Positions 25,154-34,460 of a stretch of 64,000 bases of DNA are shown piece after piece (positions within the stretch are counted from its first letter, which is position 1; each line of letters begins with the position of its first letter). The notes under the pieces were generated by a model. The model worked only from the letters and a program-made list of their open reading frames with translations. It was not told the DNA's origin and did no database searches. The stretch covers positions 62,001 to 126,000 of the forward strand of contig CAWAMM010000001.1 of assembly GCA_963783145.1 (NCBI GenBank), in the 5' to 3' direction. The DNA comes from DATGKG01 sp963783145. GTDB taxonomy: Bacteria > Desulfobacterota > Binatia > Binatales > Binataceae. The position numbers and the translations under genes are program-made.

Positions 25154-26059
25154 CTAATGGCCGCCGCCTTGCGCAGCCGCTTCGACCGGATAGCTGACCC
25201 GCTCGTGGCGCGCGCGGATGCGTCCGCCTGCGAAGTACTGGCACAACAAGAATAGATCGAACACGATCACCGCGCCCCAAATGCTGTACGCTCCCGAGGC
25301 GGTCAGCAGCTTCAAATCGATGATGCTGCGGGCGAGCCCGAATCCCACGATCCACGCATCGAAGCTCATGCAGATGCGGCGGAATGTCTCGCCCTTCATG
25401 TAACGAATCATATACGTGCCGAGTGGAAGACCGAGCAGCACCGCGGGCGCGATCGGCGCCGCGAGGCGAAGGCTGGTGGTGCTGAACAATCCGAGGAAGC
25501 CGTAGGCGATCGCGGTCAGCGTCGTCTCGACGACACGCACGGTGCCCAGGGCCGCGCGAAACTCCTCTTTGTCGAGGCCCTGGTTGTTGAACATCATCGC
25601 CAGCGGAGGCCCCGAGATGGTGGTCGTCGCGTAGAGCGTACCGACGCCGAGCCCGAGTGGAACTCCCGCAACGTGCTCCGAGTGAATCGGTCTGCGATAG
25701 CCCGCCGCCTGCAACAGGATAATCGGGAGCAGGACGATATAGGTCCCGAACTTCAGCATCCCGGGATTGGCGCCCTTGAGCAGGAAACTTCCGATGATGA
25801 TGCCGGGTACGAGGCCAATAAGAATCGGAAACGCGCGCTTGTAAACCGCCGAAAGGCTGCCGCGATTGAGAATGACGACCCAGGTGTTGATCGCGAGCTC
25901 GACCAGCACCAGCGCCGGACTAAGCATTTTGTTGGGAAAGAAAAGCAAGGCGACAGGAACGGTTAATGAGGAAAATCCATAACCGATCGCGCCATTAACC
26001 GTCGCCGCAAACAGCGCGATTACGAAGAGAACTATCCCGCCAGTTCCAAGACCTAACAT
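25154..26059 (-). CDS. TauE/SafE-family permease (sulfite/organosulfonate exporter-like)
   Basis: A 301-residue membrane protein with about eight hydrophobic segments arranged as two repeats. The first is NGAIGYGFSSLTVPVALLFFPNKMLSPALVLVELAINTW, and the second is YATTTISGPPLAMMFNNQGLDKEEFRAALGTVRVVE. The SGPP motif is typical of the family, which exports sulfite, sulfoacetate or similar anions. GGAG lies 6 bases before ATG 26059. No sulfur-metabolism gene is next to it, so substrate is open. Confidence 0.88.
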   Translation of the reverse strand: MLGLGTGGIVLFVIALFAATVNGAIGYGFSSLTVPVALLFFPNKMLSPALVLVELAINTWVVILNRGSLSAVYKRAFPILIGLVPGIIIGSFLLKGANPGMLKFGTYIVLLPIILLQAAGYRRPIHSEHVAGVPLGLGVGTLYATTTISGPPLAMMFNNQGLDKEEFRAALGTVRVVETTLTAIAYGFLGLFSTTSLRLAAPIAPAVLLGLPLGTYMIRYMKGETFRRICMSFDAWIVGFGLARSIIDLKLLTASGAYSIWGAVIVFDLFLLCQYFAGGRIRARHERVSYPVEAAAQGGGH

Positions 26060-26286
26060 CAGGCGCTCCGAATAGATTACTTAGTTAGTCCTGAAAGTTA
26101 TATACATCGCCCCAGTTCGATGCAAGAGAAGGCCACTGATTCAATAGACAATACGGATTAAATAGAGTCAATTGCCGATTTGAGCCCTCGCGAGCGGACG
26201 GGTGACGCCCCATCGGTTGTAATTTCGTGCCGATTGCACTAACCGTCGAGCATAAGCCGCGCTGTCTCGGCGAAGGAGTATCTAGA

Positions 26287-27393
26287 ATGAAAGTTGGAGC
26301 ATCGTTTTTCTTCCAGAATTATTTCCGCGCGCAAAAACCAGATTGGGAAATCTATCGCGAGGATCTCGCGCTCGCCGAAATGGTCGAGCCGCTCGGCTTC
26401 GACTCGATCTGGGGCGTCGAGCATCATTTCTCGCCCTACACGATGATCCCCGACGTACTGCAATTCCTCACCTTCATGGCCGGCCGCACCAAACGGGTCG
26501 GCTTCGGCTCGATGGTGGTGGTGCTGCCATGGCACGATCCGGTGCGCGTCGCCGAGCAGATTGCGATGCTGGAACTCTATTGCGAAGACCGCGAGTTGAC
26601 GCTGGGCTTCGGGCGCGGCGCCGGACGCATCGAGTACGACGGCTTCCGGGTCCCGATGAGTGAATCGCGCGAGCGCTTCAGCGAGGCGGCCGAGGTGGTT
26701 CGCCTCGGGCTGACCCAGGAACGGTTCTCATACAAAGGGAAGTATTTCCAGATTCCCGAGATGAGCATTCGACCGCAGCCGCGCCGGCGAAACCTCCACG
26801 AGCGCTTCTATGGCGCGATCATCTCGCCCGAGACCGGGGACATCATGGCGCAGCAGGGGATGGGCATGCTGGTGATCCCGCAGAAGCCGTGGAGCGAGCA
26901 CAAAAAGGACTACGATCACTTCAAGGAATCATGCGCGAAGTTCGGCCACGTTGCGAAGCGTCCAATGGTGTCAACTTTCATGTATTGCGCCGACACCGAG
27001 AAGGAAGCTTTCGCCGGTGCGGAAAAGTGGATGGGTAACTACGCCGACACCGCCATCGCACACTACGAGTACGACGAACCGGAACACTTCCGCGGCGCCA
27101 AGGGCTACGAGTTCCACGCCCGGATGGCCGATGCGACCAAGAAAAGTACCACCTCGTTCCGTGAGATGTTCACCAAGACGCAAGTCTACGGCACGCCCGA
27201 GCAATGCGTTGAGACGTTGCGCACCATTGCGGATACGATGGACGCGGCGGAGTTCATGGCCACCTTCAAATACGGCGGGATGCCTCTGGAAGTCGCGCAG
27301 CGCAGCATGAAGTTGTTCGCGAGCGAGGTTTTGCCGCATATCCAGCGCGGCACTTCGCAGACGTCGCACAGCGCTGCTGCCGGCGGACGCTGA
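26287..27393 (+). CDS. LLM-class (luciferase-like) flavin-dependent oxidoreductase
   Basis: The 368-residue protein has the bacterial luciferase-like TIM barrel: EMVEPLGFDSIWGVEHHFSPYTMIPDVLQFLTFMAGRTKRVGFGSMVVVLPWHDPVRVAEQIAMLE is spread over residues 25-95, followed by GFGRGAGRIEYDGFRVPMSESRERF. Members use FMN or coenzyme F420; the sequence does not decide which. GAAGGAG stands 8 bases before ATG 26287, which rules out the longer frame from 26227. A deazaflavin-type reductase is encoded at 60494. Likely a monooxygenase or hydride-transfer enzyme in catabolism. Confidence 0.92.
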   Translation: MKVGASFFFQNYFRAQKPDWEIYREDLALAEMVEPLGFDSIWGVEHHFSPYTMIPDVLQFLTFMAGRTKRVGFGSMVVVLPWHDPVRVAEQIAMLELYCEDRELTLGFGRGAGRIEYDGFRVPMSESRERFSEAAEVVRLGLTQERFSYKGKYFQIPEMSIRPQPRRRNLHERFYGAIISPETGDIMAQQGMGMLVIPQKPWSEHKKDYDHFKESCAKFGHVAKRPMVSTFMYCADTEKEAFAGAEKWMGNYADTAIAHYEYDEPEHFRGAKGYEFHARMADATKKSTTSFREMFTKTQVYGTPEQCVETLRTIADTMDAAEFMATFKYGGMPLEVAQRSMKLFASEVLPHIQRGTSQTSHSAAAGGR

Positions 27394-27409
27394 CATCCAT
27401 AATGACCAC

Positions 27410-27437
27410 CGCGAGGGAGGCATCCGCCGCCCTCGCG
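27410..27437. terminator. Hairpin between convergent genes, possible terminator
   Basis: CGCGAGGG (27410-27417) pairs with CCCTCGCG (27430-27437) around a 12-base loop, in the gap between the LLM gene stop and the CBS gene stop. No T-run follows on either strand, so this may be a weak or Rho-assisted terminator. Confidence 0.4.
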
Positions 27438-27482
27438 CCCTGGTCCTACGGTTCCTTTCGGTGAGCGAGAAAAACTCGCCGG

Positions 27483-27905
27483 CTATTTTTCGGCTGTGCG
27501 CGCGTAAAGCTTGACGAAGTCTCCTTCGGTCAGGAGGCCCACCAGGCGGTTATTCTCGACCACAGGAAGACATCCGATCTTTTTCTCCATCAGCACGCGC
27601 GCCGCATCGGCGAGCGCAGTGTCGGGCGTCGTTGTGGTCGGGTCGGTCGTCGTCACTTCCTTGACCACGAGGGTGTTGAGCAGCTTGCGCCTGGCATGGT
27701 GGCCATAACCGATCGCCTGCGCCAGCGCGCCTCGAAACAAGTCCCGTTGACTGATGATTCCGATCAATTCTTCGCCATCATCGTCCAGCACCGGAAGGTG
27801 CCGGATCCGCCCGAGGTGCATCAGGTCGTCCGCCAAGGTCAGGCTCTCATTGCGTTTGAGCGTCGTGACTTCCTTGGTCATCACATCTCTGACCGTCATC
27901 GCCAT
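27483..27905 (-). CDS. CBS-domain pair protein
   Basis: The 140-residue protein is one Bateman module: CBS1 (MTVRDVMTKEVTTLKRNESLTLADDLMHLGRIRHLPVLDDDGEELIGIISQRDL, about 3-60) and CBS2 (TTDPTTTTPDTALADAARVLMEKKIGCLPVVENNRLVGLLTEGDFVKL, about 85-133). Such modules bind adenosine nucleotides and control partner proteins. AGGAG precedes the start. It is the gene after cysS on the same strand, with 54 bases between. Confidence 0.9.
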   Translation of the reverse strand: MAMTVRDVMTKEVTTLKRNESLTLADDLMHLGRIRHLPVLDDDGEELIGIISQRDLFRGALAQAIGYGHHARRKLLNTLVVKEVTTTDPTTTTPDTALADAARVLMEKKIGCLPVVENNRLVGLLTEGDFVKLYARTAEK

Positions 27906-27959
27906 CGTAGGACTCCTCGGTGCCGAAGGTAGCAGAAAAGGTGGTTAGTCGATGTTATC

Positions 27960-29390
27960 TCATCCGGTGCGAGGGACGTAGCTCGAGCCCTCCCGCGTGT
28001 CACGCACATCATAACCGCGTTCCTCGAGTTCCTTGCGAAGCTCGTCGGAGCGCTTGAAATTTTTGTCGCGCCGCGCCGCGGCACGATCCTCGATGAGCTT
28101 CGCGATCTCGGGTGGGAATTCGGCCTTGCGCGAGGACTGCCCGGCCTCGCGCATCGCCTCGATATCGAGGCCGACCACCGAATCGAGCGCACGCAGCGTA
28201 TTCCAGATCCGATGGTCATTGCGCCGATACGCCTCGCCAATCAGATCGAGGAAAACCGCGAGCGCCTGCGCCGTGTTGAGATCGTTGTTGACGGCGTCGC
28301 CGAAGCGCTCGCGATATTCGTTTGCCCACTCGCTATCGTCAGTCGGCGTCGCGATATCGTCGGATACGCCGCGCACAAACTCAGCGATGTAATCGTAGTT
28401 CTTTTGCGCCGATTGGATGCCGTCGCTCAGCACCAGCTCGGATCGATACTTCGCACCGAAGCATAGTAGCCGAAACGCGAGTGGATTTAACTCCGCGCCG
28501 ATGATGTCGTCGAGGACCGGGAATTTTCCGGAGCTCTTGCTGATCTTGGTGCCGGCACGCTCGACCAGGAACGCATTGTGAACGAAGTAGCGCACGAACG
28601 GATGGCCCGTCGCGCTTTCCGATTGTGCGATCTCGTTCTCATGATGCACCGGGATGTGATCGGTGCCCCCGGTGTGCAGGTCGATGGTCTCGCCGAGGTA
28701 CTCCATCGACATCGCGGAGCACTCGATATGCCATCCCGGATAGCCGCGACCCCATGGGCTGTCCCATTGCATCAGATGACCGGGCTTGCCGGTCACCCAA
28801 AGCGCGAAATCGTGCGGGCTCTTCTTGTCAGTCGAATGCTCCAGGCGCTGCGCGGAAGCCTGCTCATCGAGACTCTGGCGCGACAGCCGACCCATGCCGC
28901 CGGGACCGCGCCATTTCTCGACGTCGAAGTAGACCCCGCTCGGCCTGACGTAAGCATAGCCATGCTCGATGATGCGCTCGGTTAAAGCGATCATCGCGCC
29001 GATGTGGTCGGTGGCGCGGCTGAGCACCTCGGGGCGCTGAATTTTGAGCAGGTCCATATCGCGCAGAAACAGCCCGAGGTAATAGTCGGCGATTTCGCGC
29101 GGCGATTTGCGCTCGGCGCGCGCGGTCTTCTCGATTTTGTCCTCACCGGCATCGGCATCGTCGGTCATATGGCCAACGTCGGTCACGTTCATGACGTGCT
29201 TGACGTGGTAACCGTTGAACTTGAGCGCGCGCTTGAGCGTATCGACGAAAAGATAGGCGCGCATGTTCCCCAGATGGGGCGGCAGATACACGGTCGGGCC
29301 GCATGAGTACATCGAGACCTCGGGCGGATGCTGCGGGATGAATTCCTCGACGCTGCGGCTCAGGGTATTGAAGATGCTAAACGGCTTCAC
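27960..29390 (-). CDS. cysS: Cysteine--tRNA ligase
   Basis: Class I CysRS of about 476 residues. The zinc ligands lie in CGPTVY and GWHIECSAMS, the HIGH-type motif is PPHLGNMR, and the KMSKS-type motif is TKISKSSGKF. GGTDHIPVHHENEIAQSE is the conserved zinc/active-site helix. The C-terminal anticodon domain ends at EERGYDVRDTREG. The family start FSIFNTLSR fits GTG 29390 (VKPFSIFNTL). The open frame reaches 29483 but those 31 residues are not family-like and overlap the upstream lipoprotein gene. Confidence 0.93.
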   Translation of the reverse strand: MKPFSIFNTLSRSVEEFIPQHPPEVSMYSCGPTVYLPPHLGNMRAYLFVDTLKRALKFNGYHVKHVMNVTDVGHMTDDADAGEDKIEKTARAERKSPREIADYYLGLFLRDMDLLKIQRPEVLSRATDHIGAMIALTERIIEHGYAYVRPSGVYFDVEKWRGPGGMGRLSRQSLDEQASAQRLEHSTDKKSPHDFALWVTGKPGHLMQWDSPWGRGYPGWHIECSAMSMEYLGETIDLHTGGTDHIPVHHENEIAQSESATGHPFVRYFVHNAFLVERAGTKISKSSGKFPVLDDIIGAELNPLAFRLLCFGAKYRSELVLSDGIQSAQKNYDYIAEFVRGVSDDIATPTDDSEWANEYRERFGDAVNNDLNTAQALAVFLDLIGEAYRRNDHRIWNTLRALDSVVGLDIEAMREAGQSSRKAEFPPEIAKLIEDRAAARRDKNFKRSDELRKELEERGYDVRDTREGSSYVPRTG

Positions 29391-29464
29391 CCAGTTGAAG
29401 ATACCAGCTTGACGCGACGGAGAAAGCTCCGCGCCGGGGCTCTTTGGCCCGCGCGATCGGCAAG

Positions 29465-29965
29465 CTAGTTGGTGGTGGGCCACGCCTCGTCTGAAGAATC
29501 AGACGACCCGGAGGAGCTCGACGAGGTGTCGGAGCTGGAGGAGCCGTGCGACCCATGGCGGCCACCGCCGTGGCCCAAGCCGAAGTTGGTCGTCAACCCA
29601 GAACTTTCTTTCTCGGCCATCGTATGCTGACCCTCGCCCCATGAGGCCAGCTTCCCGTCGACGAATTTGAGGTCCTCGAAGGTGCCGGTGTCGCCCGCTT
29701 TCGCAGTCGTGTAGAAAACCTCCGCGGCCATGTCGTTGTTATTGGCGTGCTTCGCGTAACTCCACAATTCAGTGGTCTCATCGGCTTGGTCCTCGATGTC
29801 GGGTTGGCCGAAGGTCTGCCGAACCTGGGCCATGGTGAGACCGGGGGTCAGCTGATTTTCCATTTTGTTCGCTCGGCGTTCGGTAGCGGCCTGATAGGCG
29901 ACGCCGCAACCGGCGGCGAACATCAGCATGGCCAACAATGCGACGACCACTCGAGCTGGTTGCAT
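29465..29965 (-). CDS. Lipoprotein with BamE/SmpA-like domain and Ser-rich tail
   Basis: A 166-residue lipoprotein: lipobox FAAGC about residue 20, then a domain LTPGLTMAQVRQTFGQPDIEDQADETTELWSYAKH (about 40-75). This pattern is typical of small outer-membrane lipoproteins of the SmpA/OmlA kind (BamE-like), or of the DUF that follows the GMTxxQVxxxxGxP rule. The last 40 residues are low-complexity Gly/His/Ser (GGGRHGSHGSSSSD) and end in a short acidic part. It is the first of three predicted lipoproteins in a row. Confidence 0.78.
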   Translation of the reverse strand: MQPARVVVALLAMLMFAAGCGVAYQAATERRANKMENQLTPGLTMAQVRQTFGQPDIEDQADETTELWSYAKHANNNDMAAEVFYTTAKAGDTGTFEDLKFVDGKLASWGEGQHTMAEKESSGLTTNFGLGHGGGRHGSHGSSSSDTSSSSSGSSDSSDEAWPTTN

Positions 29966-30058
29966 ATAACTCGTCCCCGACCGGGATTCGCGCGCGATGA
30001 GGTGCGGCTTCCCGATGCGCCCGCTGGATATTTCAAGTACGCTGGCGCGGCGGATTGG

Positions 30059-30496
30059 TTACGGGGATTGGGGAACATCGACCGCGGGTTGCGCGGCGCA
30101 ACAGCTCTGGATTTCGGATTGCGCGAGGTCGTGGTCGACCGGATTGAGATGCGGATGGCCAATCGTCGCGCCCCATCCGATTTCCTCGCGGAGGTAATGC
30201 ACGCGCGGGTCGGCGGGAATCTCCACCTCGTCGGCAGCTTCGGTTTCGACGCTGCACATTAGTTTGCCTTGCGGCACCACGAACGCATGATAGCCGCCCG
30301 GGCCGATGCGCGCGGTCTCCTCGCCGCAGGTCACGGCCGGACGCACCAGCGATCCGAAATAGCTGTAAGGGCGATAGACGTAGATCACCTGATCCTTCGG
30401 TTGCAAAGCCGCCTTTTCAAATGGCGCGCCCTGCACCGCACATCCCGCCCCTACGATCGAAGCGGCGGCGACTACCAGGAGGAGCAATCGATTCAT
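30059..30496 (-). CDS. Lipoprotein of the DUF2846 type
   Basis: A 145-residue lipoprotein with the lipobox VGAGC at residue 19. The core DQVIYVYRPYSYFGSLVRPAVTCGEETARIGPGGYHAFVVPQGKLMCSVETE has the pattern of DUF2846-type periplasmic domains (YVYR, and G-x-Y-x-x-F-x-V-x-P-G). Two vicinal Cys (SCCAAQ) near the end are unusual for a lipoprotein. It shares a 4-base ATGA overlap with the gene upstream, so they are co-translated. Role unknown. Confidence 0.72.
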   Translation of the reverse strand: MNRLLLLVVAAASIVGAGCAVQGAPFEKAALQPKDQVIYVYRPYSYFGSLVRPAVTCGEETARIGPGGYHAFVVPQGKLMCSVETEAADEVEIPADPRVHYLREEIGWGATIGHPHLNPVDHDLAQSEIQSCCAAQPAVDVPQSP

Positions 30497-31059
30497 TCGG
30501 TCACTGACGCTGGAGGATTGGCCACGAGGCGCGCTACCCGATCCGCATCGGCATAGAGCTTCTGGTCGATACGGTCGCGCACCGCCTCGCGTGCGGCGCG
30601 CTCCAACTCCGAATGCTTTGGCTGGGAGTACAGATTGTAGGATTTCGAGACATGCGCCTTGGCGGTGTAGTCGCCGACCACCTTGTCGCCGTCGAAGATG
30701 GTCAGCGTTGCGAACGCGGTAACTCCGTAATCGCCGAGCGGCGTCCCGACGTAGGTCGCGGGATCGATTGCCGAGAGAATCATCGGGATGTGGTACTCGT
30801 CGTGGGTCAGTTCTTCGCGGTAGGAAAACCTCAGCGGACCATCCTTGGACAGCGCCTGCGCGATCGCCGGCGGCAGTTCGGTGGGATCGCCTTCGACCAG
30901 CTGGCCCTTATATGGAAGCGCGCGCACCACGACCGGCTGCACGGCGGTCAGCTGCTGCGGATCGCCAATTTGTGGCGCGACGACGTATGGCTGCTGCGGC
31001 GCGCATCCGGCGACCGCAATCGCAAACCACAACGCCAGCGGATCGAACCTACATCCCAT
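30493..31059 (-). CDS. Predicted lipoprotein
   Basis: The 188-residue protein starts at ATG 31059 with a lipobox VAGC at about residue 19 (MGCRFDPLALWFAIAVAGC). The body has beta-rich stretches (AVQPVVVRALPYKGQL, GVTAFATLTIFDGDKVVGDYTAKAHV) and an Ala-rich C-terminal helix. I know no family for it. The longer open frame (to 31218) is rejected because its first 53 residues are Arg-rich and come from the antisense of the neighbouring gene. It overlaps the next lipoprotein gene by 4 bases. Confidence 0.68.
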   Translation of the reverse strand: MGCRFDPLALWFAIAVAGCAPQQPYVVAPQIGDPQQLTAVQPVVVRALPYKGQLVEGDPTELPPAIAQALSKDGPLRFSYREELTHDEYHIPMILSAIDPATYVGTPLGDYGVTAFATLTIFDGDKVVGDYTAKAHVSKSYNLYSQPKHSELERAAREAVRDRIDQKLYADADRVARLVANPPASVTE

Positions 31060-31103
31060 GACTATAGATACGCCGAGGTCAGCCAGACGGCTTCGAACCC
31101 GTT

Positions 31104-31538
31104 TCAGTGATGATCGGACGCCGGGAGGCGGCGCCCCGACGCATCGCGTTGATAACGGCTCGCCGCAATCCGCTGGTATTGCCATTCGGCCAGCCACGCA
31201 TAGCCGGGGATGTACCATGCGTACGCGAGCCAGCCCTTGAGGCCCGGCTGGCGACGGAGGATCTCGTTGATCGCGCGAGCGCCGCGATAGACCGTCCCCT
31301 GATCGTCGACCGCGTGCAGCTCCTCGAGGAGGTCCTTGGGCTCAAGCGCAGGAAATTTCGCGCGCGCGTCCGGATGGTGCAAATCAATCGGCTCGATTTT
31401 CCCGGATGAATCAAACCGCTCAATCGCCTGGAGGCTGGCGCGGCACATCTCGCATCCGCCGTCATAAAGGATTGCCAGCATCCCGCGGGTAGCCTTGCCC
31501 TCCGATCCGCACGAGGACGACCGCTGCGTTTGCTCCAT
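31104..31538 (-). CDS. DCC-family (DUF393) thiol-disulfide oxidoreductase-like protein
   Basis: A protein of 125-144 residues with the DCC signature YDGGCEMC about 15 residues after an internal Met. It resembles DUF393 proteins: GKIEPIDLHHPDARAKFPALEPKDLLEELHAVDDQGTVYRGARAINEILRR. The CxxC pair would be redox active. ATG 31538 or 31481 can start it; the segment before 31481 includes a Cys/Ser-rich stretch, and neither start has a strong ribosome-binding site. It follows the LeuA-domain protein on the same strand, overlapping its last codons in another frame only in the open frame, not in the chosen start. Confidence 0.78.
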   Translation of the reverse strand: MEQTQRSSSCGSEGKATRGMLAILYDGGCEMCRASLQAIERFDSSGKIEPIDLHHPDARAKFPALEPKDLLEELHAVDDQGTVYRGARAINEILRRQPGLKGWLAYAWYIPGYAWLAEWQYQRIAASRYQRDASGRRLPASDHH

Positions 31539-31560
31539 CCAGGTAGTGTAGCGGAATCGG

Positions 31561-32076
31561 CTAGCGCTTCGACAGGCGCGGATTTTCCGCGGCGCGGCGC
31601 GCCTTCTGGTCCTGGGTATAGATGCGCCATTCGTAGCCGTCGACCAGCGATTTCCAGCTCGCCTCGACCGCATCTGACGACTTCGCCATCGTGGTCCAGG
31701 CTTGAGTGCCGTCGGAAAATTTCTTGACCGAGATGACTTCGGCCTCGGTCGACTCACCGCTGCCGTGAGTGTACGTCTCGGTGACTCTGATGATTGAGAC
31801 CTGCGGAAAATATTTCAGCAGCGCCTTGCGCAGCGCGGTGTCGAGCGCATTGACGACGCCGACGCCGCGCGCGGCCTCGGTCTCTTCGAGCTCACCGACC
31901 CGAATCACGATGGTCGCGTCGATGGTTAATTTGCCGTCGTAGAAGTCGTCGATGATGCGCCGCCGGATGATTTCAAATGGCGGCTCGTAAGCCGGCGAGG
32001 TTCGAAGCTCTCTCAACTCGCGCGAGGCCTGTGGGATTTCTGCCTCGTAGAAACTGGTCTGTCGGTCCGTGTTCAT
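31561..32076 (-). CDS. Stand-alone LeuA-type allosteric (regulatory) domain protein
   Basis: A 171-residue protein with no catalytic TIM barrel. The C-terminal 110 residues match the alpha-isopropylmalate/citramalate synthase regulatory domain: ARGVGVVNALDTALRKALLKYFPQVSIIRVTETYTHGSGESTEAEVISVKKF, then TTMAKSSDAVEASWKSLVDGYEWRI. These domains bind leucine or isoleucine to inhibit the synthase. Here the domain is alone with a 55-residue helical leader, so it might regulate a separate synthase or act as an amino-acid sensor. GTG 32085 is an alternative start. Confidence 0.8.
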   Translation of the reverse strand: MNTDRQTSFYEAEIPQASRELRELRTSPAYEPPFEIIRRRIIDDFYDGKLTIDATIVIRVGELEETEAARGVGVVNALDTALRKALLKYFPQVSIIRVTETYTHGSGESTEAEVISVKKFSDGTQAWTTMAKSSDAVEASWKSLVDGYEWRIYTQDQKARRAAENPRLSKR

Positions 32077-32222
32077 GGACGCCACCCACCAAGATTATTC
32101 TTCCGCTTTGTAAGTTGTTGCAAGGCGGGGCTGTTCATAGCTGTGCTTGCGTCACGCGGGATTGTTCGCTCCTGATTTTACGAGGCTATTTCAAATCTCC
32201 GCCCGCTAATCAAAGATTGTAT
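32077..32222. promoter_or_regulatory. Divergent promoter region
   Basis: The 146-base gap between the LeuA-domain gene (minus) and the lytic transglycosylase gene (plus) must contain both promoters. TTGTAAGTTG is visible at 32108-32117, but no clear consensus pair stands out. Confidence 0.3.
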
Positions 32223-34430
32223 ATGCGGTTCCTCCCCTCGTCCTTCCCTGAAACCACCCTCCACCGCCGTTGTCGTCTCGATTTCCTGACCATCTGGCTG
32301 CTCGCAGCGGCTATCTTCCTAGCGGGAAACGCGCGCGCCCAGTCGGCTCTCGAATCAGCCGCAATGCCGGCCGGCGCGACGCCGGTCGCATCACCGGTGC
32401 CACTGGCGACCATCCGCGAATTGCGCATCCCCTTGACGATCGACTATCTAGCGCTCGGCGCCGCGATGAAGCAGCAGCTTTATACCGACAACGGCCGCGC
32501 CCCGCTGTGGAATGGCTCGGATCAGTGCCAGTACTTCTATGCCGAAAATCCCCGCTTCGCGCGCGCCGGCAACAATGTGCAGCTCGAGACCGACGGCAGC
32601 CTGATGATCGGCGTGCTGATGGGCGACAAATGCATCAGCCCAATTGTATGGAAAGGAATCATCGAGGCGGAGACCGCGCCTTACGTGGGGCCGCAAATGC
32701 AGCTCAAGTTCCGCATCACGGATATCAACCTGTACGACCAGAATCATCAAAAGACCCTACTGGTCGGCAAAGGCTTCGATCTGGTCAAGCAGTACTACAT
32801 CCCGAAAATGGAGACCTTTACCTTCGATCTGAGTCCTGCCTTTGAGCAGTTCCAGGAGCTGGTAAAAGCAGGCGCGCCACCCGAGGTCGCGGAGCGCGTG
32901 GCCAAAACGCTGGCGACTTTGAAGACCGAGCCGGAACTCGCCGCGGAGGACGGCGGCGTGCGTGCCATCATCGATCTCACCGTGCCGGCATTTGAGCCGC
33001 TGGCGACGCCCTCCGCCGCGGCGCCGTTGACGCCCCAGGAACTCGCTGCATTCGAGAAGAATCTCGACCAATGGGATGCGTTCCTAGTCTTCGCGATCAA
33101 ACAGATGGGCGTTACCAGCAAGGATCCGCAGTTGCGCGATGACCTGCTCGCGCTGCTGCTCGACAGCCGGTATCGGCTGATCGACGCGCTTGCGCATCCG
33201 CAGTCGGCGGGTCCCGATCCGATTCGCATCTTGTTCCTCGACGAATGGCAGCGGCTCGGCGAAATCATTCGCGAGGCGGCGCGCCGCGGCACGCTCGGCA
33301 GTCAGGCGCTGCAGTTCCTCTCCTTTATGTCGGCCGGCGACGCGCTGTTCGCGCTCGATCAGGCCGCGCCGGCGCTGGGCATGAGAATCTCGACCGACGA
33401 TCTACTGCGGCTTGCCCACATGATCGGCCCGACTACCGCGAATCCGCTCGCGTTCAGTTTCGAGGAAGATCCCGAACTGCGCAAAATGTTCAACGTGAAG
33501 GAACCGCTGGGGTCGGAGGGTCCGCTCGATACGGAAAGCAACATCGTCGAGACGCCGACCGCGACCGCGTCTCCCGCGGCCTCACCTGGGCCGAGCGCAT
33601 CCGAAAGCGCATCGCCGACGCCCGCCGCGTCGGCCTCCGCCACCAGCACGTCGGGGGTTTCCGCGACGCCCAAAGGAACTCCGGCAGCAGGCGCAATAGC
33701 GGGGCCCTCGCCACAACCTTCGCCGACGCCGGCACCGATATCGATGTGGCGCTTCCCGATTTGGATCCTGACGCCCAACGATGCCGAGGCAGAGGAAGCG
33801 GCGCCGAAGCAAGCCGAGCTGATCGCCAAGCTGCAGCAACTCGCCAGGAAGTTGAAGCGCGCGGTGGTCACCTCCGGCAATGCGGACGACTATCGCGGCA
33901 ATTATGACCAGCTTCTGCAATACGACGCGCAGCGCGAAATCGGCGAGGAGAATATCGACTACCGATTTCGTCCGCTCTACTTGCGGCTGGTCAAAAGCGC
34001 GGCCTGGCAGGAGAGCTGCTGGCGGCAGTTCATCCTCGATGGTAATCGGGTGACGTACCTTGAATCGTCCACCCACGATCTCGGACTGATGCAGGTCAAC
34101 AAGTACGTGTGGCGCGGCTTTTATAATGTCGACCGCCTAGAATGGGACGTGCTGTACAACGCGAGCGCCGGAATGGAGATCCTCGCCCGGCTGCTCGATA
34201 GCACCGAGATGAAGCGCGGAGCCTTCAGCTCGGGAAATCCTGATGAGCTGGCGCGTTCGATTTACGCGGCTTACAACGGCGGGCCGGCTTCCTACCGACG
34301 CTGGCGCACCCATGAGGCCAGGCCTTTGCGCGCGATCGACAATTCATTCTGGACCAAATACCAGGCGGTGTCGCACGGCAAGCAGATCGATATTCTAAGC
34401 TGCTCCGAGGAATGGGGCTCGCAGCACTAG
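32223..34430 (+). CDS. Secreted lytic transglycosylase (SLT domain) with large N-terminal region
   Basis: A 735-residue exported protein. Signal peptide MRFLPSSF..LLAAAIFLAGNARAQ is cut about residue 39. Residues 40-450 have no fold I know. Residues about 440-500 are a low-complexity Ala/Ser/Pro/Thr linker. The last 150 residues are an SLT domain: catalytic Glu about 597 in AAWQESCW, then STHDLGLMQVN, YNASAGMEILARLL and YAAYNGGPASYRRW. It cuts the glycan strand of peptidoglycan, probably in the periplasm. ATG 32223 starts the signal peptide, and the longer frame upstream is antisense to a neighbour. Confidence 0.87.
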   Translation: MRFLPSSFPETTLHRRCRLDFLTIWLLAAAIFLAGNARAQSALESAAMPAGATPVASPVPLATIRELRIPLTIDYLALGAAMKQQLYTDNGRAPLWNGSDQCQYFYAENPRFARAGNNVQLETDGSLMIGVLMGDKCISPIVWKGIIEAETAPYVGPQMQLKFRITDINLYDQNHQKTLLVGKGFDLVKQYYIPKMETFTFDLSPAFEQFQELVKAGAPPEVAERVAKTLATLKTEPELAAEDGGVRAIIDLTVPAFEPLATPSAAAPLTPQELAAFEKNLDQWDAFLVFAIKQMGVTSKDPQLRDDLLALLLDSRYRLIDALAHPQSAGPDPIRILFLDEWQRLGEIIREAARRGTLGSQALQFLSFMSAGDALFALDQAAPALGMRISTDDLLRLAHMIGPTTANPLAFSFEEDPELRKMFNVKEPLGSEGPLDTESNIVETPTATASPAASPGPSASESASPTPAASASATSTSGVSATPKGTPAAGAIAGPSPQPSPTPAPISMWRFPIWILTPNDAEAEEAAPKQAELIAKLQQLARKLKRAVVTSGNADDYRGNYDQLLQYDAQREIGEENIDYRFRPLYLRLVKSAAWQESCWRQFILDGNRVTYLESSTHDLGLMQVNKYVWRGFYNVDRLEWDVLYNASAGMEILARLLDSTEMKRGAFSSGNPDELARSIYAAYNGGPASYRRWRTHEARPLRAIDNSFWTKYQAVSHGKQIDILSCSEEWGSQH

Positions 34431-34460
34431 CTCATACTTTCCCATTAGCCGATTTCAGGG

